A stretch of 64,000 nt of DNA from Roseobacter sp. MED193 (GTDB lineage Bacteria > Pseudomonadota > Alphaproteobacteria > Rhodobacterales > Rhodobacteraceae). Made by a program: the position numbers and the translations under genes. Numbering within the stretch: the stretch's first letter is position 1; each line of letters begins with the position of its first letter. Positions 6,329 through 15,120 of the stretch are shown piece after piece. The stretch lies in the NCBI RefSeq assembly GCF_000152965.1, contig NZ_CH902583.1, positions 631,676 to 695,675 on the forward strand. The letters are read 5' to 3'. Under the pieces are notes generated by a model, which saw nothing but the letters and a program-made list of their open reading frames with translations, ran no database searches and was not told where the DNA came from.

Positions 6329-8359
6329 ATGGATCGCAAGCACATCATCAACGACCCTGAAATCGGCAACAAAGCCGAAGCCTATGAGGCCTTTGACGAT
6401 ATCCCGACCAATCCAAACCTTGAGGCTACCATTGGGGACGTCATCAATACCCGCTATGGCCGTCGCGACATGTTGCGCGGCATGCTGGGTGTCTCCGCTG
6501 CCGCCTCCCTGTTTGGCACCTCTGCGCTGATCGCCCCCAACCGCGCCACCGCAGCGACAGCGCCTGAAAGCCGCTATCGCTTCGACGAGTTGGCCTGGGG
6601 CAATGATGAGACCCATCACATCGCCAAGGGCTATGAGGCCGATGTACTGCTGCGTTGGGGTGACCCGATCACCGCCGAGGCCCCCGAATTTGACGTGATG
6701 AACCAGACCGCCGAAGCCCAGCTGCAACAGTTTGGCTATAACAACGACTATGTGGGCTTTACCCCCCTCAATGCCGAAGGCACCCGTGGCCTGCTCTGTG
6801 TGAACCACGAATACACCAACGAAGAGGTGATGTTCCCCGGCCTTGGCCGTCAGGACAAACAGGGCTTTGTCGGCATGACCAAAGAGCTGGTTGATATCGA
6901 GATGGCCGCCCATGGTGGCACCGTGGTTGAGATCGCGCGCGACGCAGGCGGCAAATGGGCGGTTGTGCGTGATGGGGTCTTTAACCGCCGCATCACCCCG
7001 CTGCACACTCAAATGACCATCGACGGCCCTGCCGCAGGGCACGCCCGAATGCAGACCAATGCTGACCCATCAGGCAAAGCCGTCATCGGCACGCTCAACA
7101 ACTGTGCCGGCGGCATGACCCCCTGGGGCACCTGGCTGATGGCCGAAGAGAACTTCCACGGTTATTTCTGGACCGACGCACGTGACAGCGAGGGCAAACC
7201 GGATCTTACCGCCCACGAGGATGCCGCCAGCAAGAAACGCTACGGTGTACCCGGTGGCTGGTATGCCTGGGGTCAGCACTATGACCGGTTCAACATCGAC
7301 AAAGAACCGAACGAGCCCAACCGCTTTGGCTGGGTGGTCGAAGTCGACCCGCGCAAACCGGATGCCAAGCCTGTGAAACACACTGCCCTGGGCCGCTTCC
7401 GCCACGAGGGCTGCGAGACCACGATCTCCGCGACCGGCAAGTTGGTTGTCTATATGGGCGACGATAACCGCTTTGACTACCAGTACAAATATGTCTCCAA
7501 CGGCACAGTTTCCCATACCGATGACGCCAATGGGAACCTGCTGAGCGACGGTATTCTCTATGTAGCCCGCTTTGATGCCGATGGCACCGTGCACTGGCTG
7601 CCATTGGTTCACGGCGAAGGACCGCTGACCGCAGAGAATGGTTTTGCCAGTCAGGCGGATGTGCTGATTGACACGCGCTTGGCCGCAGATGCGCTCGGCG
7701 CCACGCCGATGGACCGCCCAGAGGATGCCCAGCCGCGGGGCGATGGCACCGCCTATATTATGCTGACCAACAACTCCAAACGTAAGGAGGAGCAGGTCAA
7801 CGCGGCAAACCCCCGTGCCAAATCCAACTTTGGTCATATCATCGAGATCAAAGAAGCGGCAGGCGATCATGCCGCCACCACAGGCACCTGGTCGATCCTG
7901 GTGAAATGTGGCGACCCGGACTTGGCCGAAGTCGGTGCCCAGTGGAACCCGGAAACCAGCGAGAGCGGTTGGTTCGGCTCGCCCGATAACTGCGCCTTTG
8001 ATGCCGATGGACGTCTGTGGATCTCCACGGATCAGGGCAGCAAATGGGGCAAGACCGGCAAATCTGACGGGCTTTATGCGCTGGAAACCGAAGGAGAGCT
8101 GCGCGGCCACTCCAAACTGTTCTTCCGCTGCCCCGTCGGCGGTGAGCTCTGTGGCCCCTACTTCACCGCGGACAGCGAGACCCTGTTCCTTGCGGTCCAG
8201 CACCCCGGCACAGATGGAACTAAGGCGCTTAAAGGCTTTGAACGCGCTTCCACCTTTGAAGACCCTGCCACCCGGTGGCCCGATTTTGATCCAAAGATGC
8301 CCCCACGCCCCTCTGTTGTGGTGGTTACCAAAACGGGCGGCGGCCGCATTGCCGTTTAA
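6329..8359 (+). CDS. phoX: PhoX-family alkaline phosphatase
   Basis: PhoX enzymes are Tat-exported, metal-dependent (calcium and iron) phosphomonoesterases that release phosphate from organic esters in the periplasm. The 676-aa protein matches the family (DUF839) in length. It has a Tat motif YGRRDMLRG at residues 43-51 after a typical N-terminal extension, and family blocks such as VNHEYTNEE, NNCAGGMTPWGTW, FRHEGCET and WISTDQGSKWG. The 168-base upstream region contains only a weak half of a Pho-box-like sequence (CTGTTAC near 6251), so phosphate control is likely from family knowledge but not shown by the sequence. Confidence 0.93.
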   Translation: MDRKHIINDPEIGNKAEAYEAFDDIPTNPNLEATIGDVINTRYGRRDMLRGMLGVSAAASLFGTSALIAPNRATAATAPESRYRFDELAWGNDETHHIAKGYEADVLLRWGDPITAEAPEFDVMNQTAEAQLQQFGYNNDYVGFTPLNAEGTRGLLCVNHEYTNEEVMFPGLGRQDKQGFVGMTKELVDIEMAAHGGTVVEIARDAGGKWAVVRDGVFNRRITPLHTQMTIDGPAAGHARMQTNADPSGKAVIGTLNNCAGGMTPWGTWLMAEENFHGYFWTDARDSEGKPDLTAHEDAASKKRYGVPGGWYAWGQHYDRFNIDKEPNEPNRFGWVVEVDPRKPDAKPVKHTALGRFRHEGCETTISATGKLVVYMGDDNRFDYQYKYVSNGTVSHTDDANGNLLSDGILYVARFDADGTVHWLPLVHGEGPLTAENGFASQADVLIDTRLAADALGATPMDRPEDAQPRGDGTAYIMLTNNSKRKEEQVNAANPRAKSNFGHIIEIKEAAGDHAATTGTWSILVKCGDPDLAEVGAQWNPETSESGWFGSPDNCAFDADGRLWISTDQGSKWGKTGKSDGLYALETEGELRGHSKLFFRCPVGGELCGPYFTADSETLFLAVQHPGTDGTKALKGFERASTFEDPATRWPDFDPKMPPRPSVVVVTKTGGGRIAV

Positions 8360-8404
8360 CGGTCTGCCACTCTAGCCGGATCTCGGTATCATCGGCCAAA
8401 CCCT

Positions 8405-8433
8405 GGGCCCGGAGTGCAAAAAACTCCGGGCCC
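8405..8433. terminator. Terminator-like hairpin after phoX
   Basis: An 11-bp perfect stem GGGCCCGGAGT/ACTCCGGGCCC closes a GCAAAAA loop 46 bases after the phoX stop. There is no clear T-tract after it, so it may stabilise the 3' end or terminate weakly. Confidence 0.6.
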
Positions 8434-8548
8434 AATCTGTCTCTGCAATCGGAGAGCACAGGGCCGCCCTGCCCTCACAGGAACGTGACAGGGCGCCCCA
8501 TAGATCTCTGTTAAACTTAACTCGGCTCTTGTTCGAGGGATCTTATCC

Positions 8549-9124
8549 ATGCGTGCTCCGTCTCCCCCAGTCTCCCGCTCTCCTCGACCTTTGGGACGGT
8601 TCACGCTGTGTCTGTCTCAGCACCTGGCGCAGATCCCATCAGTGGCATTCATGCTGGTGTTTGTCTTTGCCCCTCTCTCGCTGGCGCAGCCCGCCTGGGC
8701 AGAAGAAATCAGCAAGCGGGAAGGCTGGGTGATCTTTGAAAGCCAAAAACCCTATGATCAGCTGCTGCGGGATCTTCGTACCGCAGTTAAGGCAGAGGGA
8801 CTGGTGGTGGTGACCCAGGCGGGCCCCACACAGGCCGCCGCAGCCCGTGGTATCACCATACCAGGCAATCGTGTGCTGGGCGTGTTCAACAATGACTACG
8901 CGGTACAGGTTCTGGCCCTGTCCACAGCTGCAATGATCGAGGCCCCAATCCGCTTTTACGTCACCGAAGTCGATGCGACACACACGCATCTGGCCTACAA
9001 GCGTCCGAGCTTTGTCTTCTCTCCCTATCTGAATGAGGGTGGCGGCCAGTTGGTGCGCATTTCAGCCGAGCTGGATCGCCGCTTTGCCGCAATCGCCGCC
9101 GCAGCCCTAGGACGGCAGCAATAG
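8549..9124 (+). CDS. DUF302 domain protein, membrane-anchored or exported
   Basis: The C-terminal two thirds (about residues 60-190) match DUF302, a small alpha/beta domain of unknown molecular function found across bacteria, here in the typical pattern FESQKPYDQLLRDLRTAVKAEG... and IRFYVTEVD. A hydrophobic stretch around residues 33-51 ending in AWAEE looks like an uncleaved anchor or a signal peptide with a long N-region. The start at 8549 was preferred because a GAGGGATC element precedes it; the internal Met at 8651 has no ribosome site. It stands alone between phoX and the ThDP enzyme gene. Confidence 0.75.
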   Translation: MRAPSPPVSRSPRPLGRFTLCLSQHLAQIPSVAFMLVFVFAPLSLAQPAWAEEISKREGWVIFESQKPYDQLLRDLRTAVKAEGLVVVTQAGPTQAAAARGITIPGNRVLGVFNNDYAVQVLALSTAAMIEAPIRFYVTEVDATHTHLAYKRPSFVFSPYLNEGGGQLVRISAELDRRFAAIAAAALGRQQ

Positions 9125-9290
9125 CAAGGTCGCGACGCGTTGCCTTCTGCCCGACACACCTCCTCTGGTTGGTCATTCCCTTCACAGCGTGTCACAGAAC
9201 CGTGAAACGCCTTGCGTCTTGCCGTGCAACCCGCGAATTCTGACCCGCGAAACAATGGCTCTATTTTGAAGACAGCGAGATTATAAGAAC

Positions 9291-10913
9291 ATGACACAGA
9301 CCCTTCGCGCCGCAGACGTCCTGGCTCGTCGCCTCTATGAGGCCGGTTGCCGCCATGCCTTTGGCATGCCCGGTGGCGAGGTCCTGACCCTGGTGGATGC
9401 GCTGGTCAAGGCAGGCATTTCCTTTCATCTGGCCAAACATGAAAACGCCGCCGGCTTTATGGGCGAAGGCGTGCACCACAGCGACGGCGCCCCTGTCATT
9501 TTGGTGGCGACGCTTGGGCCGGGTGCCCTCAATGGCGTCAATGTGGTGGCCAATGCCCACCAAGACCGTGTGCCGATGTTGGTGCTCACCGGCTGCGTCG
9601 ATGCCGCAGAGGAACAAAGCTATACCCATCAGGTTCTGGATCACCGCGCAGTGTTTTCCCCCATCACCAAGGCGACATTCAGGCTCGACGCAGAGGCGGC
9701 GGATCTGATCGCCGACAAGGCCGTCGCCCTCGCGACCCAGCCGCGCAATGGCCCAGTGCATATTGACGTACCCATCTCCACCGCAGATGCCGCTGCCACA
9801 GAGCGCGGATCCCGCCGCGCGCCTGCAGCGCGGACCCAACCAGAGAGTGAAACACTTGCGCAGGCGCTATCTTGGCTCGCAGAGGCCCGGCGTCCCCTTG
9901 CCCTCATCGGTCTTGACGCCCTGCAAGAAGCCGCAGCGCCAGAAATCAAGACCTTCCTTGAGCAGCACCAGATCCCCTTTGTCACCACCTATAAGGCAAA
10001 GGGGATTTTGCCGGAAACTCACCCGCTCTGTCTCGGAGCAGCCGGATTGTCACCACTGGCGGACAAATACCTGCTGCCCTTGCTGCAAAAATCAGATCTG
10101 ATCCTGGCCCTTGGCTATGATCCCATTGAAATGCGCCCGGGTTGGCGCAATGTCTGGGATCCGGCGCGCCAACGGATGATCGACATCACCCCGGAACCCA
10201 ACAGCCACTATATGCACCAGGCGAGCCTAGCTCTGGTTGCCTCGTTGAAGCCCACGCTCACGGCCCTGACGCCCGTATCCCAATCAGCAGACCAGCCCCA
10301 AAATTGGCCCTGTCACAGCCCAGCCCAGGTCCAGGCGGACCTAGGCATGGCCTTCCCCGCAGATGCAGACTGGGGGCCCGCTGGGGTCATTGCAGAATGC
10401 CGTGCCACCCTGCCCGCCAATACCCTGGCCACGGCAGATAGCGGCGCCCATCGCATCTTGCTCAGCCAGATGTGGTCCTGCAGCGCGCCCCGTCAGCTCA
10501 TCCAGTCTTCAGGGCTTTGCACGATGGGCTGCGCTGTTCCCATGGCGATCGGACGCAAACTCGCGGAACCCGATCGGCCTGTGGTCAGTTTTTCCGGCGA
10601 CGCCGGCTTTTTGATGGTCGCCGGTGATCTGGCCACCGCCGCGGAGCTGGGTGTTGCGCCGATCTTTGTGGTCTTTGCCGACGCCAGCCTGGCACTGATC
10701 GAGCTGAAACAGCGCGGCCGCCAAATGGCCAATGCAGGTGTAGACATGGGGCGTCATGACTTCGCTGCCATCGGCCGCGCCTTTGGTGGCTCCGGCATAA
10801 CGGTACGTAATCGCTCTGAATTAAATCAAGCCCTGCAACAGGCCTTGGCCTCGGACCGCTTCACTGTCATCTCTGCCGAGATCGAACCCGGAGGATATGA
10901 TGGACGCATCTAA
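9291..10913 (+). CDS. ThDP-dependent enzyme (acetolactate synthase-like), substrate unknown
   Basis: The 540-aa protein has the three-domain layout of the acetolactate synthase/benzoylformate decarboxylase superfamily: an N-terminal pyrimidine-binding domain with the activating Glu51 in AKHENAAGF, a middle domain (about 190-330), and a C-terminal diphosphate-binding domain. The cofactor motif begins GDAGFLM (Gly436-Asp437). The usual NN at the end of the motif is AD here (VVFADAS), which is unusual and could alter metal binding. The gene overlaps the next one, a class III CoA-transferase, by 17 bases, so the two products are probably made together and act in one pathway. The substrate cannot be read from the sequence. 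Confidence 0.8.
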   Translation: MTQTLRAADVLARRLYEAGCRHAFGMPGGEVLTLVDALVKAGISFHLAKHENAAGFMGEGVHHSDGAPVILVATLGPGALNGVNVVANAHQDRVPMLVLTGCVDAAEEQSYTHQVLDHRAVFSPITKATFRLDAEAADLIADKAVALATQPRNGPVHIDVPISTADAAATERGSRRAPAARTQPESETLAQALSWLAEARRPLALIGLDALQEAAAPEIKTFLEQHQIPFVTTYKAKGILPETHPLCLGAAGLSPLADKYLLPLLQKSDLILALGYDPIEMRPGWRNVWDPARQRMIDITPEPNSHYMHQASLALVASLKPTLTALTPVSQSADQPQNWPCHSPAQVQADLGMAFPADADWGPAGVIAECRATLPANTLATADSGAHRILLSQMWSCSAPRQLIQSSGLCTMGCAVPMAIGRKLAEPDRPVVSFSGDAGFLMVAGDLATAAELGVAPIFVVFADASLALIELKQRGRQMANAGVDMGRHDFAAIGRAFGGSGITVRNRSELNQALQQALASDRFTVISAEIEPGGYDGRI

Positions 10914-12129
10914 CGCATTGCCCAACGGCTGGAGCGAGGCTGACAATCTTGGCCATGGCGCACTCAAAGACATCAAGGTGCTGGACCTGTCGCGCATTCT
11001 GGCCGGCCCTACCTGTACCCAGTTGCTGGGGGATCTTGGCGCCATCGTGGTCAAGGTCGAAAACCCAAAGACCGGCGGCGATGATACCCGCCAATGGGGC
11101 CCCCCTTATGTCACGGATGCAGATGGAGAACGTTCTGATCTCTCTGCCTATTTCATGGCCGCCAACCGCAACAAACGCTCTATCGCACTGGATATCACCA
11201 GCGCCGAGGGTCAGGCCCAGATCCGCCGCCTCGCCGCTGAGGCCGATATCCTGGTGGAGAATTTCAAACCCGGCGGGCTGGCAAAATACGGGCTGGACTA
11301 CGCCAGCCTGCGCGCCGAGTTCCCGCAGCTGATCTACTGTTCTATTTCGGGCTATGGCCAGACCGGCCCTAACAGCTCTAAACCCGGATATGACCTCATG
11401 GCCCAGGGCTATGGCGGCCTGATGTCGCTGACCGGAGAGCCGGAGGGGCAGCCGGTTAAGGCAGGCGTAGGCATCGCGGATGTGATGTGCGGCATGTATG
11501 CGACCATCGGTGTTCTTGCCGCATTGCACCACAAAACCCTGACCGGAGAAGGCCAGCAGATCGACCTGGCGCTGGTCGATGCTCAGGTGGCCTGGTTGAT
11601 CAACGAAGGCGTGGCCTATCTGAATACCGGCGAAGTGCCGCAAAGGCGCGGCAACGAACACCCCAGCATCGTGCCCTATGGGCTCTATCAAACCTCGGAT
11701 GCCCATGTGATCCTGGCAGTAGGCAATGACAGCCAGTTCCGCCGCTTTATGGAGTTTCTGGGTCTCGAAGGTCTGGCAGAGGATCCACGTTTTGCGACCA
11801 ACCCTGCGCGTCTAGCATACCGTGCTGCATTGAATGACATCCTGATCCCGGCACTCAAACGCTTTACCATGGAAGAGGTTATCGCCGGGATGGAGGCGCG
11901 CAAAGTGCCTGCGGGGCCAGTGCAAACCCTGGATCGGGTCTTTGCCACCGAGCAAGTGGAGGCCCGCGACATGGCCATTGAAATGCAATCAGGTGTTGGC
12001 CCGGTAAAACTGCTGGGCAACCCGCTGAATTTCTCCCGCACCCCGGTGACCTATCGCCATGCGCCACCTCAATGCGGCGCGGCCACGGATGAGATTCTTC
12101 GGGCCAAAGACCCCTTTGGCGAAACCTAA
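10897..12129 (+). CDS. CaiB/BaiF family class III CoA-transferase
   Basis: Class III CoA-transferases move CoA between carboxylic acids through an aspartyl-CoA thioester. The 410-aa protein starts with the family pattern KVLDLSRILAGPTCTQLLGDLGA and has the catalytic aspartate in GYDLMAQGYGG (Asp166). A GGAGG ribosome site lies inside the end of the upstream ThDP gene, giving a 17-base overlap and probable translational coupling. The pairing recalls the formyl-CoA transferase/oxalyl-CoA decarboxylase module, but the ThDP partner is too different to assign oxalate as the substrate. Confidence 0.88.
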   Translation: MMDASNALPNGWSEADNLGHGALKDIKVLDLSRILAGPTCTQLLGDLGAIVVKVENPKTGGDDTRQWGPPYVTDADGERSDLSAYFMAANRNKRSIALDITSAEGQAQIRRLAAEADILVENFKPGGLAKYGLDYASLRAEFPQLIYCSISGYGQTGPNSSKPGYDLMAQGYGGLMSLTGEPEGQPVKAGVGIADVMCGMYATIGVLAALHHKTLTGEGQQIDLALVDAQVAWLINEGVAYLNTGEVPQRRGNEHPSIVPYGLYQTSDAHVILAVGNDSQFRRFMEFLGLEGLAEDPRFATNPARLAYRAALNDILIPALKRFTMEEVIAGMEARKVPAGPVQTLDRVFATEQVEARDMAIEMQSGVGPVKLLGNPLNFSRTPVTYRHAPPQCGAATDEILRAKDPFGET

Positions 12130-12175
12130 CCCCGGCCAGGTTACCCGCGGCCAGACTGTCAAATGTTACAAAGCC

Positions 12176-12216
12176 AAGCAAGCACCCGCCCCCCCGGCGG
12201 GTGCTTGCTTGCTTTT
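12176..12216 (+). terminator. Strong terminator after the CoA-transferase gene
   Basis: A perfect 15-bp stem AAGCAAGCACCCGCC/GGCGGGTGCTTGCTT with a CCCCC loop is followed by GCTTTT. It ends the ThDP/CoA-transferase unit. Confidence 0.88.
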
Positions 12217-12244
12217 GCGCCATCAAAGCCCAAAAGGCGCAAAA
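12213..12244. terminator. Second hairpin, possibly bidirectional terminator
   Basis: TTTTGCGCC and GGCGCAAAA form a 9-bp perfect stem directly after the first terminator, sharing its T-tract. With T-runs on both strands it could stop transcription from either side. Confidence 0.55.
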
Positions 12245-12400
12245 AACCGCCTGTTCTGGTCGAGAAAAGCCCCCCCAGCCCCACAGGGAACACACGTTCA
12301 ATCACCAAACCGCGAGCGGCGTCGCGCGGGGGCTCTGGCTGGTCTAACCTTTGAGCAAGATCAGTGAGTTTTGAGACTATATGCAGAGATTGGACCCCCA

Positions 12401-13765
12401 ATGACGCAAGACATTTTTGGACAAGAAACCAGCCTCAGCTGCGCCACCACCCTGGCAAGGTGGGACGCGGCACAGATGGGGGTGCTGGCCCATTCCGCTG
12501 CCACCGCCGATCATCTGGGGGCCGTTCTGGTATCGGCACCAGACTTTGCCCTGGCCCAGGCAATCAAGGGGTTATCGGTTTTGATGCTGGGCCGCTCCGA
12601 GCTGTTGCCCATGGCACAAGACGCACTGAAGGCTGCCAAATTAGGCTATGAGGCCGCCCTGCCACGGGAACGCAAATATGTCGACGCGCTTGAGGCCTGG
12701 CTGGCTGGTCGCCCCTCGCGTTCTGTCGTGCTGATGGAACAAGTTCTGGATGTAAACCCTTGTGATTCATTGGCAATGAAACTCAGCCATGGGATCCGCT
12801 TTATCCTTGGGGATTGCACCGGCATGCGCGCCTCGGTCGAGAGGGTGATGTCGGCCTATGCACCGGATCATGCCGCGCGCGGTTATCTCTTGGGATGCCA
12901 TGCCTTCGCCCTGGAGGAAACCGGATCCTATGAAAAGGCCGACATCGCCGGTCGCCAGGCGCTGTGGATGGCACCGGACGATGCCTGGGGACTGCATGCG
13001 GTGGCCCATGTGCATGACATGACCGGCGATGCGGCCGCAGGCCTAAACTGGCTCACCGGGCGCGAAGAGGCCTGGGCCCATTGCAATAACTTCCGCTATC
13101 ACGTTTGGTGGCATAAGGCGCTGATGCATCTGGATCTGGGCCAGATTGACCAGGCTCTGATGCTCTATGATACTGAGGTGCGCCGCGACAAAACCGATGA
13201 CTACCGGGATATCTCCAATGCCACCTCGCTCCTGATGCGGCTGGAGTTGGACGGGGTTGCAGTGGGCAATCGCTGGGAGGAACTGTCCGAACTCTGCGCC
13301 AATCGCACAGAGGATGGCAGCCTGATCTTTGCCGATCTGCACTACCTGCTGGCTCTATCGGGGCGGAACCGACAGGCCGAGACCCGCCGTCTGGTCAGCC
13401 GCATTCACGCCGATGCCAAGGCCCGCAACACCGAGGCGCAGGAACGAATGGCGACACCTGGCTGCGATGCCGCCAATGGGCTGGAAGCCTTTGGTGATGG
13501 TCACTATGCCCAGGCCTTTACCCATCTGTCGCGCGCCCGCAGCACCATGCAGCTGGCTGGCGGCAGCCATGCCCAGCGCGACGTTTTCGAGCGCATGACC
13601 ATCGACGCCGGTCTGCGTGCGGGAGAGTTCGATGCGGTCGAGGCCATTCTGGACGATCGCCGTGCCAAACGGGCGGGAGGAGAAGACAACTATGCTCTGG
13701 CCAGACGCAGCCTGATTTCGCAGGCCCGGGGTCTGCCTGACGCCCATAGCGTGCCCGCAGAATAG
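12401..13765 (+). CDS. TPR protein of the TTC38 type
   Basis: The 454-aa cytoplasmic protein is alpha-helical and made of degenerate tetratricopeptide units. Blocks such as WGLHAVAHVHDMTGDAAAGLNWL and YHVWWHKALMHLDLGQIDQALMLYD match the bacterial homologues of tetratricopeptide repeat protein 38, whose molecular role is unknown. The start at 12401 (MTQDIFG) is preferred to an upstream in-frame start because family members begin near here; the ribosome site is weak in both cases. It lies 74 bases before opgC in the same direction, with a terminator region upstream, so it may lead the glucan operon or be independent. Confidence 0.72.
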   Translation: MTQDIFGQETSLSCATTLARWDAAQMGVLAHSAATADHLGAVLVSAPDFALAQAIKGLSVLMLGRSELLPMAQDALKAAKLGYEAALPRERKYVDALEAWLAGRPSRSVVLMEQVLDVNPCDSLAMKLSHGIRFILGDCTGMRASVERVMSAYAPDHAARGYLLGCHAFALEETGSYEKADIAGRQALWMAPDDAWGLHAVAHVHDMTGDAAAGLNWLTGREEAWAHCNNFRYHVWWHKALMHLDLGQIDQALMLYDTEVRRDKTDDYRDISNATSLLMRLELDGVAVGNRWEELSELCANRTEDGSLIFADLHYLLALSGRNRQAETRRLVSRIHADAKARNTEAQERMATPGCDAANGLEAFGDGHYAQAFTHLSRARSTMQLAGGSHAQRDVFERMTIDAGLRAGEFDAVEAILDDRRAKRAGGEDNYALARRSLISQARGLPDAHSVPAE

Positions 13766-13839
13766 CCTGTCCCGCCCACTCATTTTCGACCAAGACCCGG
13801 CGTCAGAACCGGCCACAAAAGACCCATAAGGATTTCCCC

Positions 13840-15120
13840 ATGGCGGAGATTTCGCCCTTTCCTAAACTGCACCCTGATCCTGGCCCTGCTGCCAATCGGC
13901 CAGCCTCTCCTGGCCCTGCAGATTCTGCAAAGGTCGCGCCCAAGCGACAGCGGGATCCGCGGCTCGATTTTTATCGTGGCATCGCCATGTTCATCATTCT
14001 GGTGGCCCATATTCCCGGCAACCGCTGGACCGGCTGGATCCCGGCGCGCTTTGGCTTTTCCGATGCAACCGAGATCTTTGTCTTTTGCTCTGGGATGGCC
14101 TCTGCCATTGCCTTTGGCGGCTCTTTTGCCAAACAGGGCTGGGCCCTGGGCACCGCCCGCGTGGTGTTTCGCTGCTGGCAAGTGTTTTGGGCACACATCG
14201 GCCTGTTCTTCTTTGTTGCCATGTCCATGGCCGCGCTCGACACCTATGGCACCTTTGAAAAGACCTATATTAATTCGCTGAACCTACAGCATTTTTTCAA
14301 TAACCCCGCGCCCAATCTGGTGGGGCTGTTTACCCTCACCTATGTGCCCAATTACTTTGATATCCTGCCGATGTACCTGGTGGTTCTGGCCTTGATGCCG
14401 CTGATGATGGGACTGGAGCGCCTAGGCCTGTGGTCCGTCGCTCTCGCTTCAGCGCTGATCTGGCTTACTGCCAACCCCTATCTGATCGGGCTGGGTCCCG
14501 ATGGGGCCTCGCTGCCGGCTGAACCCTGGTCGGAACGCGAGTGGTTCTTTAACCCCTTTGGCTGGCAGCTTTTGTTTTTTACCGGCTTTGCCTTCATGAA
14601 AGGCTGGCTGCCCAAGCCGCCGGTCTCTGCCCTGCTGGGCCTGATCGCAGCCGCCTTCCTGATCCTTTCCGCCCCCTTTGGGTCGTGGAAAGTCTTTCTC
14701 TGGGTCGATGCGGCCCATGGCGATCTGGGCGACATGATCCGGCCCTGGTGGAAAGCCACCGCCCAGTGGCGTGAAAAAACAGATTTTGGCCTGCTGCGCT
14801 ATGCCCATTTCCTGGCCCTGGCCTATCTGGGTTGGCTCATCGCTGGGACCGGTGGCAAGCGCCTGATTGCTTCAGGTCACAGCCTTAGCGCCCGAATCTG
14901 GGCACGGCTGCTGCGGATTGTTACCAAGGTTGGCCAGCAAAGCCTCGCTGTCTTTGTGTTTTCCATGGCGCTGGCGCGGCTTATCGGCTTTGCCCTGGAT
15001 CAGACCGAGCGCGGTATCGCGATTACCGCCCTGGCCAATCTGGCAGGCTTTGCTCTGATCATCGCCTGCGCCTATGGGGCGGGCTGGTTCAAATCCCACC
15101 CCTGGAGGGCCAAGCGATGA
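13840..15120 (+). CDS. opgC: OpgC, membrane acyltransferase for periplasmic glucans
   Basis: OpgC-type proteins are inner-membrane acyltransferases that add succinyl (or similar) groups to osmoregulated periplasmic glucans. The 426-aa protein has about ten hydrophobic segments and the family N-terminal motif DPRLDFYRGIAMFIILVAHIPGN followed by FSDATEIFVFCSG. The first 45 residues are a proline-rich cytoplasmic leader. The stop overlaps the next gene by ATGA, so it is translationally coupled to opgG/D and opgH, which make the glucan backbone. Confidence 0.9.
   Translation: MAEISPFPKLHPDPGPAANRPASPGPADSAKVAPKRQRDPRLDFYRGIAMFIILVAHIPGNRWTGWIPARFGFSDATEIFVFCSGMASAIAFGGSFAKQGWALGTARVVFRCWQVFWAHIGLFFFVAMSMAALDTYGTFEKTYINSLNLQHFFNNPAPNLVGLFTLTYVPNYFDILPMYLVVLALMPLMMGLERLGLWSVALASALIWLTANPYLIGLGPDGASLPAEPWSEREWFFNPFGWQLLFFTGFAFMKGWLPKPPVSALLGLIAAAFLILSAPFGSWKVFLWVDAAHGDLGDMIRPWWKATAQWREKTDFGLLRYAHFLALAYLGWLIAGTGGKRLIASGHSLSARIWARLLRIVTKVGQQSLAVFVFSMALARLIGFALDQTERGIAITALANLAGFALIIACAYGAGWFKSHPWRAKR

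Noticed and set aside
7070-8203. 377-codon open frame on the minus strand
   Set aside because: Antisense to phoX, which is full length with all family blocks.
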